From: Ectocarpus siliculosus | Lineage: Eukaryota; Sar; Phaeophyceae; Ectocarpales; Ectocarpaceae | NCBI GenBank assembly: GCA_000310025.1 | Contig: FN649727.1 | Location: 6,809,201 to 6,852,675 of the forward strand | DNA length: 43,475 nt | Direction: 5' to 3' | Shown here: positions 20,541 through 33,757 of the stretch, one piece after another | How the letters are laid out: the number at the start of each line of letters is the position of its first letter | Position numbering within the stretch: position 1 is the first letter of the stretch | Notes under the pieces: model-generated | What the model was told of the DNA's origin: nothing | Seen by the model: the letters and a program-made list of their open reading frames with translations, nothing else | Database searches by the model: none | Translations under genes and position numbers: made by a program

Positions 20541-23500
20541 ATGGGGATCACTGGGCTCCTTCCGCTCCTAAAGCCGGTCACCAAGGATGTACATATCAGA
20601 GAGCTCAAGGGTCTGGTGAGCGCCCAGTAATCTGTTTTCAAACACACCCCGCCGCCCGCGCGGCTTGATCAACCGATCCAACTGACCGCTACTGCATGAC
20701 ATTCCCTGCTGCTCGAGTGACCCAGAAATCTGAGCATCGAGATTACTGCATCCCTGTGGTCCCTACTTATCCTGGAACACAGTCTGCTTTCCAATACATG
20801 TGGGCGCAAGTCCCGCCGTGGACTCTCTTGTTGTCGAATGGCAAGCACTCCCTTCTCAGGTCCAAGTTCAAAATTCAAAATTCGACTCGACGGATGTATG
20901 CCACCTGGCTGCTTCCGCATCCACACCATTACCATTACGCCCATTTGCTTGCCGTCCTCCTTCTAGACTGTCGGCGTTGACACGTACTGTTGGCTGCACA
21001 AGGGAATCTACAGCTGCAGCGCGGAGCTTTGCCAGGGAATCGCTACCGACAAGTTCATCAAGTACTGCGTAGAGAGGTAAGGAGACTTCGAGGAACATTC
21101 AATGTTCAATTCCCGTTGTACTTCAGCTGTTGCCCAAGTGCAGCAGCCTCTACTGCTTGTAGGTTGGGATACCCCTTCCGGACCGTTCACTCCACGACAA
21201 AAGGATGGCAAAATCAACTGCTTTCGGCAAGCTGTTAGCAGGACGGTTCCCAAGCCGCCGTTTTCTCGGCATCGTCACTGGCTGTTTATTGCTGCAAAGC
21301 AAGCGAGCTTTGAATTCGGCCCACGGGTGTGGTATCTTGTAACCTTTTTTAACCTCCGATACGTTCGGCTCCCTGCTGTGATTCCTGTCTTCTTTTCAGC
21401 CCGAAACCGTCTGTGTGTGGGGTACGAACAGGCCCAAAATGCTGCAAGATGGTGCAGTTCGTCCAGGCGCAGCGCGATCAAACTGCGCGTTCACCACGCA
21501 CACGACCGGCCCCGAGTCAGTGCGTGTGTTTTGCGTAACCTTCCGGCGGGATAATACACATGTGTGTGTGATACAGCTGCCTGTAAGGCTTTCTCAATCG
21601 ATCATACCCCATGCTTAGGGAGGTGATCACGAGTTTGCCATGTATGTAGGAACCGCGTGGGCTTCCAATGCCAAGCAACGCCTGAGCGCGAACTCCCCTC
21701 CATCAGTTAGGAAGGACACGATTGGACATGGGTGTTCGGCCCACAATGGTCCGTCCTCTCGCGTCAACAACCGCTGAGGCATCCAAACATAAGAGTACGC
21801 TCCCCCCCCCCTCGCCCTCTTGCCGAAAACCAAACGGCGCTTCGCGCTTGGTGATGTGAGAGCCTGGTCCGCTGAGAACCCGGCGTGCTCCGCCCCGGCT
21901 TTGTAGGGATGCGAGGCCAATGGTCTAACGACTACGGCATGCACGAGTATGAGTACACCCCCCCCCCCCCCCTCCCCCCTCACAGGGTTCACCTACTCCT
22001 GAGTCACGGGGTGAAGCCCTACCTGGTGTTCGACGGAGGCCACCTTCCCGCCAAGGCGGGCAAGGAGGAAGAGCGGAGGGCCAGGCGAGAGTCCAACCTG
22101 CAGCGCGGCATGCAGCTGATGAGGGAGGGGAACCCCTCGGGGGCGCACCAGTTCTTCTGCAAGGCCGCCGACGTGACCCCCTTCATGGCGCACCAGGTTA
22201 TCCAGGCGCGTGCATGTATAACAATGAAGATGCCGGGATAATTTACCTCCTATCATTGGTGGTGTGCCCAGTGAAAGACGCCATGATGATCACTAAAATA
22301 CCATATTGATAACCATGATAAATGGCGTTTGTTGTGTGTGTGTGTGTTTTGTCTTCGTCGTTGTGTTGTGTGTTTTCTCTGCTGACACGGTGCCCTCTCC
22401 CTGTCCGGGGGACGCGTGGGGGTGTGCGATCTGTGGCGCCACGAGCATCATGGTGTGCCCGTCACACATGTCACGCGCGCACACACACACCCCTGAGAAC
22501 GAAGATCAAGCCTTGATCGTTTTCACACATTTCACTAATAACTTCTCGAGTGCTTACATGTGGAGCAACAACGACAACTTCAGGCTTCCGGAACCCTTGG
22601 TACAATGGTAACCGCGCGTGGGCTAGAACAAAACAACACAACACTAGCAACAGTAACAACAACAACAACAACAACAACGACGACGACAACAACAACAACA
22701 ATATCAGGTGATCAAGCGGATTCCCGGCGTGCGGTACGTGGTTGCTCCGTACGAGGCGGACGCGCAGCTCGGATTCCTCGCCCGAAACGGCCACGTCGAC
22801 GCCGTCATCACGGAGGACTCGGACATCATGCTCTTCGGCTGCACGCGCGTCGTGTTCAAGCTGGACCGCGACGGGACGGGGCAGGAGGTGGACCTGCGAG
22901 AGGTGTTCTCGCGAAGGTGACCCAGCCGCCAGCGGGAGAGGGGAAAGCGGGAGCGTAAGGAGGGGGGAGAGACAGCTTTGCGTTGCGTCGGGGGTTGGGC
23001 GCGGGGTGAAGGGGCGAGGCGGGGCGGGGAGGGAGAGTAAAGAGGGAGGACCGTGTTGCGTTGCATCCGGGGCGGAGGGTGGGGGGGGGGGGATACTCAT
23101 GTTTTTGTTTTGCATGCCTCAGCGGTTAGATGCCATTGGAACCACGCGTCTACGAGAGGACGGAGCATTGTTCACACGGGGGGGGGGGGCGTCGTGTGGA
23201 GGATTGGTCGCGATTGGTCTACTACATCGATCGGTCTCTTCGCGCGATCTATGCAGAGCGGGTTGTGCACGGGGCAAAGGCTGGGGTGCTGCAACGAGAA
23301 TGTTTTGCCGCATTGGCTGTCTGTTGTACAACTCCCTCGTGGTCGCTGCTTTTGGCCTGTTTGTTGCCCTTGCTTTCCCTTCATGTCCTCAACTTTCTTG
23401 CTGAGCTGGCGCCGACTGAGTTTTTCGTCTTCGTCGAATGTTCCCGGCAGGAACGACGAGCTCGACATGCGCGGCATGAACGAGGACGACCTGATGACGC

Positions 23501-26500
23501 TCTGCGCGCTCTCCGGCTGCGACTATCTCCCTTCGGTGCACGGCATGGGGCTCAAGAAGGCCTACCGGATGGTGTCTCGTCACAAAGAGGCGAGTGCCAT
23601 CGCAGCAAACCCTGCCATCATCTGGGTGGGTATCTCGCCCCACCCACACCGTTGGCAAATTGTTGCTAGAGAACCTTCCTCCAACCAAAATCAGCCGTCG
23701 GACCTATCCTATGGTATGGTTAGTGAGCATAGGAGTGGAAAGAGAGGACGTTTGCTGAGGCCCTGCCGCCCCGTTTCCTCTCCTCTACCCGTGGCAGCTG
23801 CCGAAGATCTTGAGAGCGGTCAAGTTTGACTCCGCAGGGTCTTTCCCCCGTGGCTACGAAGCGGACTTCCAGCGAGCGTTGCTCACGTTCCGACACCAGG
23901 TATCTACGTGTGGCATGATTGTCAATATCGTTGAATCATTCGTGTGGCGAATCGGATAGAAAGAGCGTCACAGTGAAGTGATTGTTTTCCTCGTTTCTCC
24001 GGCGGACAACGTGTTTTTGCAATCCGCGTCTGGTTCTTGACTCCCTCTTGTAGGCTCTCACCCCTATTTTCGCCTCGTGTTTCGCTTGCTATCTGTTGGC
24101 CCCTTTATTTTTTGTCGGGCCCAAGCATGGAAGAATGCTCACCGCGAAAAAAAAAACAGGCCATGAAGATAACGGTGCATACACTCCGCCACCACCTTTA
24201 CGTCCACCGTTTGCGTACGTAAAGGCAGACGTGGCATCAATCACCCTGTGCAGGTTGCCGAGTGTGCGATGGTCCTTCCCTGTCTTCTCTGCGATCCTTG
24301 CTACTGGCGAGATCACCTCCGGCACACCACTTGTCATTGCCGTTGCGATTGCTGTTGTTGTTGATGTTGTCATACTCTACAAACCGTCCCAGTCTCTGCT
24401 CAGTAGCTTGTAACATCCGTACCGGTCTAGCAGACGCGGACGTGGTCGTAGTCACAGGCCAACTACCCAACGAGGGTACATGCAAACTTTGGAAAAGTAA
24501 ACAGAAAGCGAAAGGACCCAGAAAAATCAACAGAGTTGCTTCCCACCATTTTTCTCCCGTGTTTTTGTCGTTGTTTGTTGGTGGTGCGACCCCTGTTCGC
24601 CCACCTTGCTCTGTCTTGGGAACTAGCGATTCACCTCTACCCCCCACCCCCATTCTCCCGGGTAGGCAAAACATGTTGGAGTCAACTACTTTGGCGAAGT
24701 AGTAAGGAACGGCCGGCCATCGTTGGTGATCGGTCCTGTGGGAACAATGCTCCGTCCTCTCGAGGACGCTTGGTCAATGGTCTAACCGCCAAGGCATGCA
24801 AAACATAAGTACGCCCCCTCCCCCCCCCCCCTCGTGCTCGCACCCGTCATGGCAACGACAGCGAGCGTTCGACCCCGTGTCCCGCAGCGTGGTGCACATG
24901 ACGCCGCTGCCGGAGATCTTGCCGAGCGCCATAACGACAGCACCTTCTGCAGCTAACGACGGAATGGGGCCCCGTGATTTGGATCGCGCCGCCGCGCTGG
25001 CCTTCCTGGGTGAGCACTGGCATGGGTCTGTGCTCTTCCAAGTCGTGTCTTATGGCACGGGAGTAGTAGTGGGGGGGAGGGAGGGGGGGTTCCGTTACCC
25101 GCAGCGGAACAGAGTGTGACACATAGCGGTTTGGTCACGTCTCGCAAGGTTAAGGTTATGTGTATTGTTGTCTCCCCGAGGTGCTTCGTTTCACCGGCGT
25201 GCTCCCTCGGTCGAGGTTTTCGCAGTCTGTGTGTCGCCCTATTTGTTGTGAAGGTCATATACCCTTCCGTTTCTGGGCTCGTCACCAGCCGGGGTCACAC
25301 AAGAGGTGACGTACGTCCTAATTCATTTCATCATTTTGTCCCTCGCTCTTCTCTTCTCTCGTTCCTTGTCTCCCTCCTACATACGTGAAGACTACTGCTG
25401 TGTACAGATTTGTAGTTATTTCTTTTTAGTTCGCTGAGGTTCGCTGCGGGCTCTTCAAGTAAAAAAAACGTGAGCTGTGTGAGCTGCTCGAGCTTGGGAA
25501 ACGCCACACCTGGCAGCTGATAGCCAGCTGTGGGCTGGCCCTGCTAATATACTGTGTATTATTGCAACTTGCGTCACCCCCTTCATGACATGTATGGTGC
25601 TCTCATGAGCCCACTCCCGAGGGATCACCTGCATGTACATAAAAACAAACGTGTTTCTCTTATCCAGTGTCGCTCGGCCCCGTGATCTACCTCGTCTGTC
25701 CACCCCAAAGGCCCTCCGGTTGAGCAAGAGAGAGGGTGCGCCGTCGCCGACGGCGACGTGGACCCCATCACCGGGGAGACTTTTTCGGAGATGGGAGGCC
25801 GGGGGGGGGGAAAGGACGGCGCGAAGAGTGAGTTTGAGCTCGAGGGCTGCTGCTGTCGGGCGGCCAAATTTTGCTCCCGCCACAAGGTCCAACCATAATG
25901 AATGGCACCAGTAGGTAGTTGTCGTCGCTGGCCTCTGCATGTTCGTGCCCCGGGTGCAGACGGCCTTGTCTGCCGACTACCACGTGATAGTGAGTACCCC
26001 GGCCCCCTTCCCCTTGCACCTCCTTCTCTCCGGCCACTGTGGCGCGGGAGAATCAATCCGACTCTGCTGTTTCGACCCACCGACAATTTCTCTGTTGACC
26101 GCTTGACAGCACCAGAGAGCGCCATGAGCGAAGCGGCGGCCGCGGCGCTGGCGGCGTGGCGAGGGGGCTCCGTGCCTGCGCCAGGCGGCGGTGGTGGTGC
26201 GGGGAAAACGAAGAAGCTGTCCGCGCAGGGCAACAACCTCACCAAGTACTGGGGCGCGCCGCTGCCCTCCAAGAAGTCTGGCGCCAAGCGTTTCGGCGGT
26301 GGCGTGGCCGCGGGCCGCGGCGGCTTTGAGCTCGGCGGCGCCGGCGGCGACGGCGGCGCGACACCTGACCGCCCCCCGCGAGTGGCAGGCTTCCGCGGTG
26401 GAGGGGCCGCCGCATCCCGAACGCTGGAGAAGGTGCGGACAGAAACGTTGGGCGTCGGTAGCTCTATTTTTGTCACTGGCTGTTTGGTAGAGGGGGCTGT

Positions 26501-28663
26501 GTTTTTTTTTTTGCGGAGGCGTTTGTAGGTGGGATACGAATGATGACACAAAAGGAAGGCTGGGAAAAGGTCACGGGATCTTTTTTTTTGTCCTTGCAGT
26601 CTGTGACTGGACTCTCGGTGCCCCCATGCACTACCACTATCGTAGATCCTTGTAACATTGCTACGTGGACAAATTGAGTGTTTTTGGACTCAGACCCTCC
26701 TACGCCCGTCTCTGCGGACCCTACCCCCCCCCCGCTCCCGCCGTTTGCAACACCCAGAAACTTGATCCGGACAGAGCCAGCCCGGCTCAGTCGCCGGCGT
26801 GCGTGTCCCCCGGCAGCTTCTACGCCGGCGTCAGCCCGTCCCCCCCCCCGCCGCCGGCCACGGCCTCCTCCGGCGAGGTCAACGGGTGCGAGGACAAGGA
26901 GAACCAGGACCCGCTCTCGATGCCACCGCCGCTCGAGGACAATCCATCGGGGGGGCAGGGAGAGGAGGATGACCCGCCCGCTGCTTCGACGAGCAAGTTC
27001 TTTGGCGGCGGTGGCGGTGGCGGCGGCGGTAGGGGGGATGCGGCCGTGCAGTCGTCGTCCGGCCTCCGTAGGCGATTTCGGCCACCTCTCGCTGCGGGCA
27101 GGAGTTCCGCCGCCGGCGCCGCCGCCGGCGGTCGCTCTGCTCTTTGCGGAGGTGTCGGCGGCGGCCATAACGACACCGGAGACACGGGCCCATGGGGAGC
27201 AGCACACTACGCGTATCCTCGCCTCGATGTTCCGCAAGAGACGGCGGCGGTGGCCGGGGCGACTGGCTTGGGCTCAGGCACCGCCACGTGCAGCGGTGGC
27301 GGCGGTGGCGGCGGCGGCCGGCTGAAGCGGAGGCGGACGCTCGGGCTCGGATCGGTGGCACCCAGCGGGATGATCCGCGGCTTGGAAGGGGTGGGGGGCG
27401 GCGGGTCTGGGGGACCCGGTCGGCGCAGCAAAAGCCTTGGAGGTGGGAGAGTAGGAGCGAATTTTACGCTTTCCGCGCATGAAGAGAGTTACGACATGTG
27501 TTTTTGTTGGGTCATCGTACGCCGCAAGCGTTTCCGGGTTCCGGGGTGTCTGTGATCCTGAGTGACGCTTCTTCTGTTCCAAAGCTAAATAGGGAGGCAG
27601 TTGTTGTAGCTGCCAAAGTGAAAGAAAAACAGATCAGCCTTCTCTTCGTTGTTTTGTGCGCTTCGACCGACTTGGTCATTTCAGCAGCTGCCGGCTCTCT
27701 TGTCTCTGCCGTCCTTGTGAGGGTGGACCCCCCCGCGCGTGTGCCAAGATGTACCCCGGCCAATCCCATCCACCGCGCTTCCATCCCGTGCTCCGGAACC
27801 CGACGTAAAATTCGTTCGTTCGGTGCGAGGAAGGTGTACCTAGCGCTGCGAGGTTTGACGACGAAGACGACAACCCTAACGGCAACGACGGTGACGAAGC
27901 AGGCTGTGTCGGAGACGCTAGCGGTGATTGCGTCAACAACCTCTTCGAGAGGTTCGCGGCGAGGCCGCAACATCATCATCATCATCATCCCCCAAAGGCC
28001 ACACCTATTGGTCGACAACCACCAGCAGCACGGAAAAGGCCTGGTACTACTACTGACGGTGATGATGATGATGATGGGGCAGCAACCGTTGCGACAAATG
28101 AGCTCCGTGCCACTGCTTCCCCCGCTACCGCTACGCTCAGCGAGGCAGACGACGACGATCACAACACTAAACCCAAAACGACCGTGCACGCGGGCGGGAC
28201 GGCGGCGGGGGCCAAGGAGGATGGAGCGGCTAGCGATGATGCCCCCTTGCCGGGGGAGCTGTTCGCACAGAAAGCCACTCCTAGCCGTAGCACCCCCCTT
28301 GCTGCTGCGCCATTATCGTCACCGCCTGCTCGTGAGAACTCTCAGGGGAGGACGGCAGATCGACCCCGGGTGGGGGCGGGCGGGGACCATGATGTTGGCG
28401 GCTTAGCAAGCGTGGACGGAAAGAAGAGCGCTACCTGCTGCACCACGACCGCGACACATAACAAGAGCAGTTGCAGCGTTAGAAACCACGAAGACAATAT
28501 TTGTCCCCGTGGAAGTAGCAGTGCGGGTAGCAGCGAGCGAAGGAAGAGTAGAAGTGGTAGCAACAGCGCGACAGGTCGAAGGACGAAGGATTTGGCCGGT
28601 GGGGATGGTGGGTTGACCCCCGACATTTTTGCTCAGTTCATGTATTCACCACCATCGCGATGA
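20541..28663 (+). CDS. EXO1: Exonuclease 1 (XPG/Rad2 family), 11 exons
   Basis: Predicted exons: 20541-20615, 20967-21076, 21986-22196, 22708-22916, 23451-23589, 23798-23899, 24862-25009, 25711-25827, 26110-26432, 26758-27442 and 27834-28663. Phases agree at every join, giving about 982 residues. Exo1 is a 5'-3' double-strand exonuclease and flap endonuclease in mismatch repair and DNA end resection. The N-terminal domain starts MGITGLLPLL; metal-binding acids are D30 (GVDTYCWLH), D78 (VFDGG), E148/D150 (YEADAQ), D169/D171 (TEDSD) and D226 (SGCDY). An H2TH region follows ('GMGLKKAYRMVSRHKE', 'PKILRAVKF'), then 'RALLTFRHQ|RAFDP' and 'GDVDPITGETF', as in plant and fungal Exo1. The C-terminal half is low-complexity with Gly, His and Asp runs, a PIP-like 'NNLTKYW' near residues 412-418 and a basic 'RLKRRRT' near 665 (possible nuclear localisation signal). 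The exon 10/11 join is the least certain. Intron 5 appears to be GC-AG. Confidence 0.9.
21712..21812 (+). mobile_element. C-tailed repeat copy in EXO1 intron 2 (first)
   Basis: Degenerate copy: 'GGAAGGACACGATTGG', 'AATGGTCCGTCCTCTCGCG', 'CAACCGCTGAGGCATCC', 'AAACATAAGAGTACGC' and a C-tract. It matches the 3' end linked to reverse-transcriptase sequence at 40930-41340 (antisense there). It lies 32 bp before a second copy. Confidence 0.65.
21844..21979 (+). mobile_element. C-tailed repeat copy abutting EXO1 exon 3
   Basis: Near-identical to 4069-4197. It ends 'GAGTACAC' then 16 C residues, CT and C6-T, and then directly 'CACAG|GG', the splice acceptor of EXO1 exon 3 at 21986. The repeat tail therefore makes up the polypyrimidine tract of intron 2. 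Confidence 0.75.
22655..22702. repeat. (CAA)n/(CGA)n microsatellite at EXO1 intron 3 acceptor
   Basis: A run of AAC/ACA triplets with three CGA units ends 5 bp before the exon 4 acceptor (ATATCAG|GTG at 22708). The region upstream of the acceptor is therefore purine-rich, without a normal pyrimidine tract. Confidence 0.85.
23080..23190 (-). mobile_element. Antisense C-tailed repeat copy in EXO1 intron 4
   Basis: A G-tract, then 'ATACTCATG...TTTTGCATGCCTCAGCGG', '...ACGAGAGGACGGAGCATTGTTC' and a second G-tract of about 11. It is the reverse complement of the C-tailed family, so its sense strand is minus. Unusually, homopolymer G lies at both ends. Confidence 0.7.
23590..23797 (+). other. Probable GC-AG intron 5 of EXO1
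   Basis: Using donor GAG|GCGAGT at 23590 and acceptor GGCAG|CTG at 23798, the translated join 'SRHKE-LPKILRAVKF' has the same length as the corresponding stretch remembered from plant Exo1. The nearest GT donor, TGG|GTGGGT at 23626, is also in phase but adds 12 residues (ASAIAANPAIIW) inside the H2TH region. The acceptor has a good pyrimidine tract (CCGTTTCCTCTCCTCTACCC). Confidence 0.55.
24701..24832 (+). mobile_element. C-tailed repeat copy in EXO1 intron 6
   Basis: Reads 'AAGGAACGGCC', 'GTGATCGGTCCTGTGGGAAC', 'AATGCTCCGTCCTCTCGAGG', 'GGTCAATGGTCTAACCGCC', 'AAGGCATGCAAAACATAAGT' and then a C-tract ending at about 24832. Translated, 'GDRSCGNNAPSSRGR' then 'VNGLTAKA' closely matches the end of the antisense reverse-transcriptase fragment at 40930-41340. 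The exon 7 acceptor (24861) lies 29 bp beyond the C-tract. Confidence 0.75.
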
Positions 28664-30392
28664 GGAGGAGGTGTGTGCTCCCCCTGGCGTCTAATTTACT
28701 TGCTTGCATCCTTCCTCTCCTATCGGTCGCCCAGCGGTGTATAGTAGAAGTCGCCAGCAAAATATAAGTTACTTAGGTGATCGATGCTCATTCTCAGGGA
28801 GGACGTAGACCAGCAGTCCGCATCTCGTACCTAGCATACCTACCTGCAGGTGCTCGTGGCGATTAGACCGGGGAGAGACGGGCGTCTGAACCCTTTTCTC
28901 GCATTTAAAATTTAATTGAGGAATGCATGCTGCATGCACCTTTTGGAGGCAGAGGCGGTGGCGTAATTACCTCCGCCGGTTTTCTTTCCTGTTCTTGGAG
29001 GGACACGGTTTTATCGTCATTTCTCCCCGGAGTTCAGCATTTTGAGGGGGCGGGGATGCGAATGAAAGTCCACCCACCCCCAAGGACAATTATTGGAGAA
29101 GCCGATGCTTTTGCGAGCACAATAGGCCTCCTGTTTGTCGTCCCACGACCAACTAGGGTGGTGGCAGATGATGACGCTGTAGGACAGTGCCAACAATCGC
29201 GGATCTCTTGGTTGACGGCGCATGTTTATGTTCCAACCATGCAGTGGACAAGCAGCTTTTTCGTCACTCTTGCCGACAACGTACACGGACAGCATGTCCA
29301 TCGTGTGTGCTTTTATATCGGTGAGGCACAACCAGCTGTGTGTGCACGTTTTTATCACAATTCTCGCATCTTTGTGTGAACGTCGGAAGACAAGCGTCAT
29401 TCACTTCCGACTATTTTCAGGGTTGCGAAGAACCCGACTGCGCTCACTCCGAGACTGCCCTTTCAAACATGCACACGTTTCCCAGTATCCGTCAAAAGTT
29501 GCTCATCATTTACGTGTGATGTGGGTAAAGGTGGAGAAGGAGGGGGCACGGGTGCCTGCCCAACCTTGACTCATTCCGTTATTGATGCCGAAACATCTAA
29601 CTCATGGCCAAATCTACGGGTTGAGTGACCAAGACATCCCCATTCTTTTGTTCCACGAGCGGGTGCCGCCGGGCGCAAAACTTGAGAGCGGATGTTTCAA
29701 GGTGTGATTTTTACGATTTTACAAGCCACAACAGCTCGCACGTTTTGTTTTAATTTCCCACGAAAGCCACAACATGCTTAACAAGATGTCGGAAGCACTT
29801 AAGCCTCAACAACACCTCACGTAGTTCGCCTGGGCGACTATTTCAACCAAACTAATGGTGACAAAAAACTCCTGTTTGGGTCGGTCGGATGGACCATGAG
29901 AGAGAAACGAGAGGGAGTGATGTGATACCACCGACAGCAACAGCGGCACAAACTGCGAAAAGAGAAAGGGCTACACGACACACCCGAGCCGCAAGAGTAC
30001 TTCTCCCCTCCCCGTTGCCCAGCTGGGGGAACAGACCAAAAGTCAACATCCAAGCGTTTGCTGAAAGGACTTTCTACAATGAATGTACGACCCCGCGTTC
30101 ACCAACGGAACGCAGAATCCTGGGAAATCCGCTCTGTCCTTAGTAATCAAATGAGCAAAGATCCCTGACGTTCGGTATCATCCGGTTCCCTACGCCCCCG
30201 AACTCTTAAACCCCCGCCGCGAAATTGTCAAAAATACTTTTCACACACCCGACAAAACCCAAACGTGCAAATTACAAGAGACAAAGAACAGATAACACGG
30301 CCAGAATAACGACGACAACCCTCTCATACCAACAGCCTCACGCGCTTCTCTCTTCGCCTACAAACCAAAGCGGTGAAGAAAGTAAAAAACAC
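28664..30392. other. Convergent spacer between EXO1 and actin
   Basis: Both neighbouring genes end here, so it should hold two 3' UTRs and polyadenylation sites. No exon, RNA gene or repeat was recognised; the open frames at 28927-29379 and 29017-29400 overlap on opposite strands and look like chance. Confidence 0.4.
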
Positions 30393-33468
<3,076 letters not shown>

Positions 33469-33757
33469 GTTGAAAAAGTTGAGTTGTTGTGTGTCGACGA
33501 GAAAACTGAGTGTGCGGAGAGGGGCGGGACGAAAAAAGAACAGCTGGGAGAAAAAACGCATCGGGGGATTTCCAAGGGGATCAGGGCCACCGCAAAAAAT
33601 GTAAAACTAGGGGGGGCGGGGGGTACACGATATGGTCTGTCCTCTGCGCTTGGCTCTACTGCTCGCCCGCCACTACTTCTGTGTTGCTCGCGCTACTTCT
33701 ACGGCAGTGAGGGCTGGAGAGGTGCGCTATATTCTAGTTGATGAACACTACGCGGTG
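33469..33757. promoter_or_regulatory. Compact divergent promoter, actin / glycosyltransferase
   Basis: Only 289 bp separates the two start codons, so both 5' UTRs and core promoters must fit here unless an unseen 5' intron exists. A G-rich stretch (33609-33623) and pyrimidine-rich patches are visible; no canonical TATA box was identified. Confidence 0.5.

Noticed and set aside
25625-26551. 308-residue minus-strand frame, Pro/Ala-rich
   Set aside because: Antisense shadow of GC-rich EXO1 exons 8 and 9; no domain and no splice logic.
26473-27361. Several long minus-strand frames opposite EXO1 exon 10
   Set aside because: Product of GC-rich triplet repeats on the other strand; the plus-strand frame joins to the rest of EXO1 in phase.
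27498-28406. 302-residue plus-strand frame overlapping EXO1 exon 11
   Set aside because: Out-of-frame shadow; the exon 11 frame ends in a stop at 28663 and carries the Asp/His runs typical of low-complexity tails.
33632-33757. Upstream in-frame ATG for the glycosyltransferase
   Set aside because: Would place 42 extra residues before the hydrophobic leader and leave only 163 bp to the actin start; 33758 gives a proper signal peptide.
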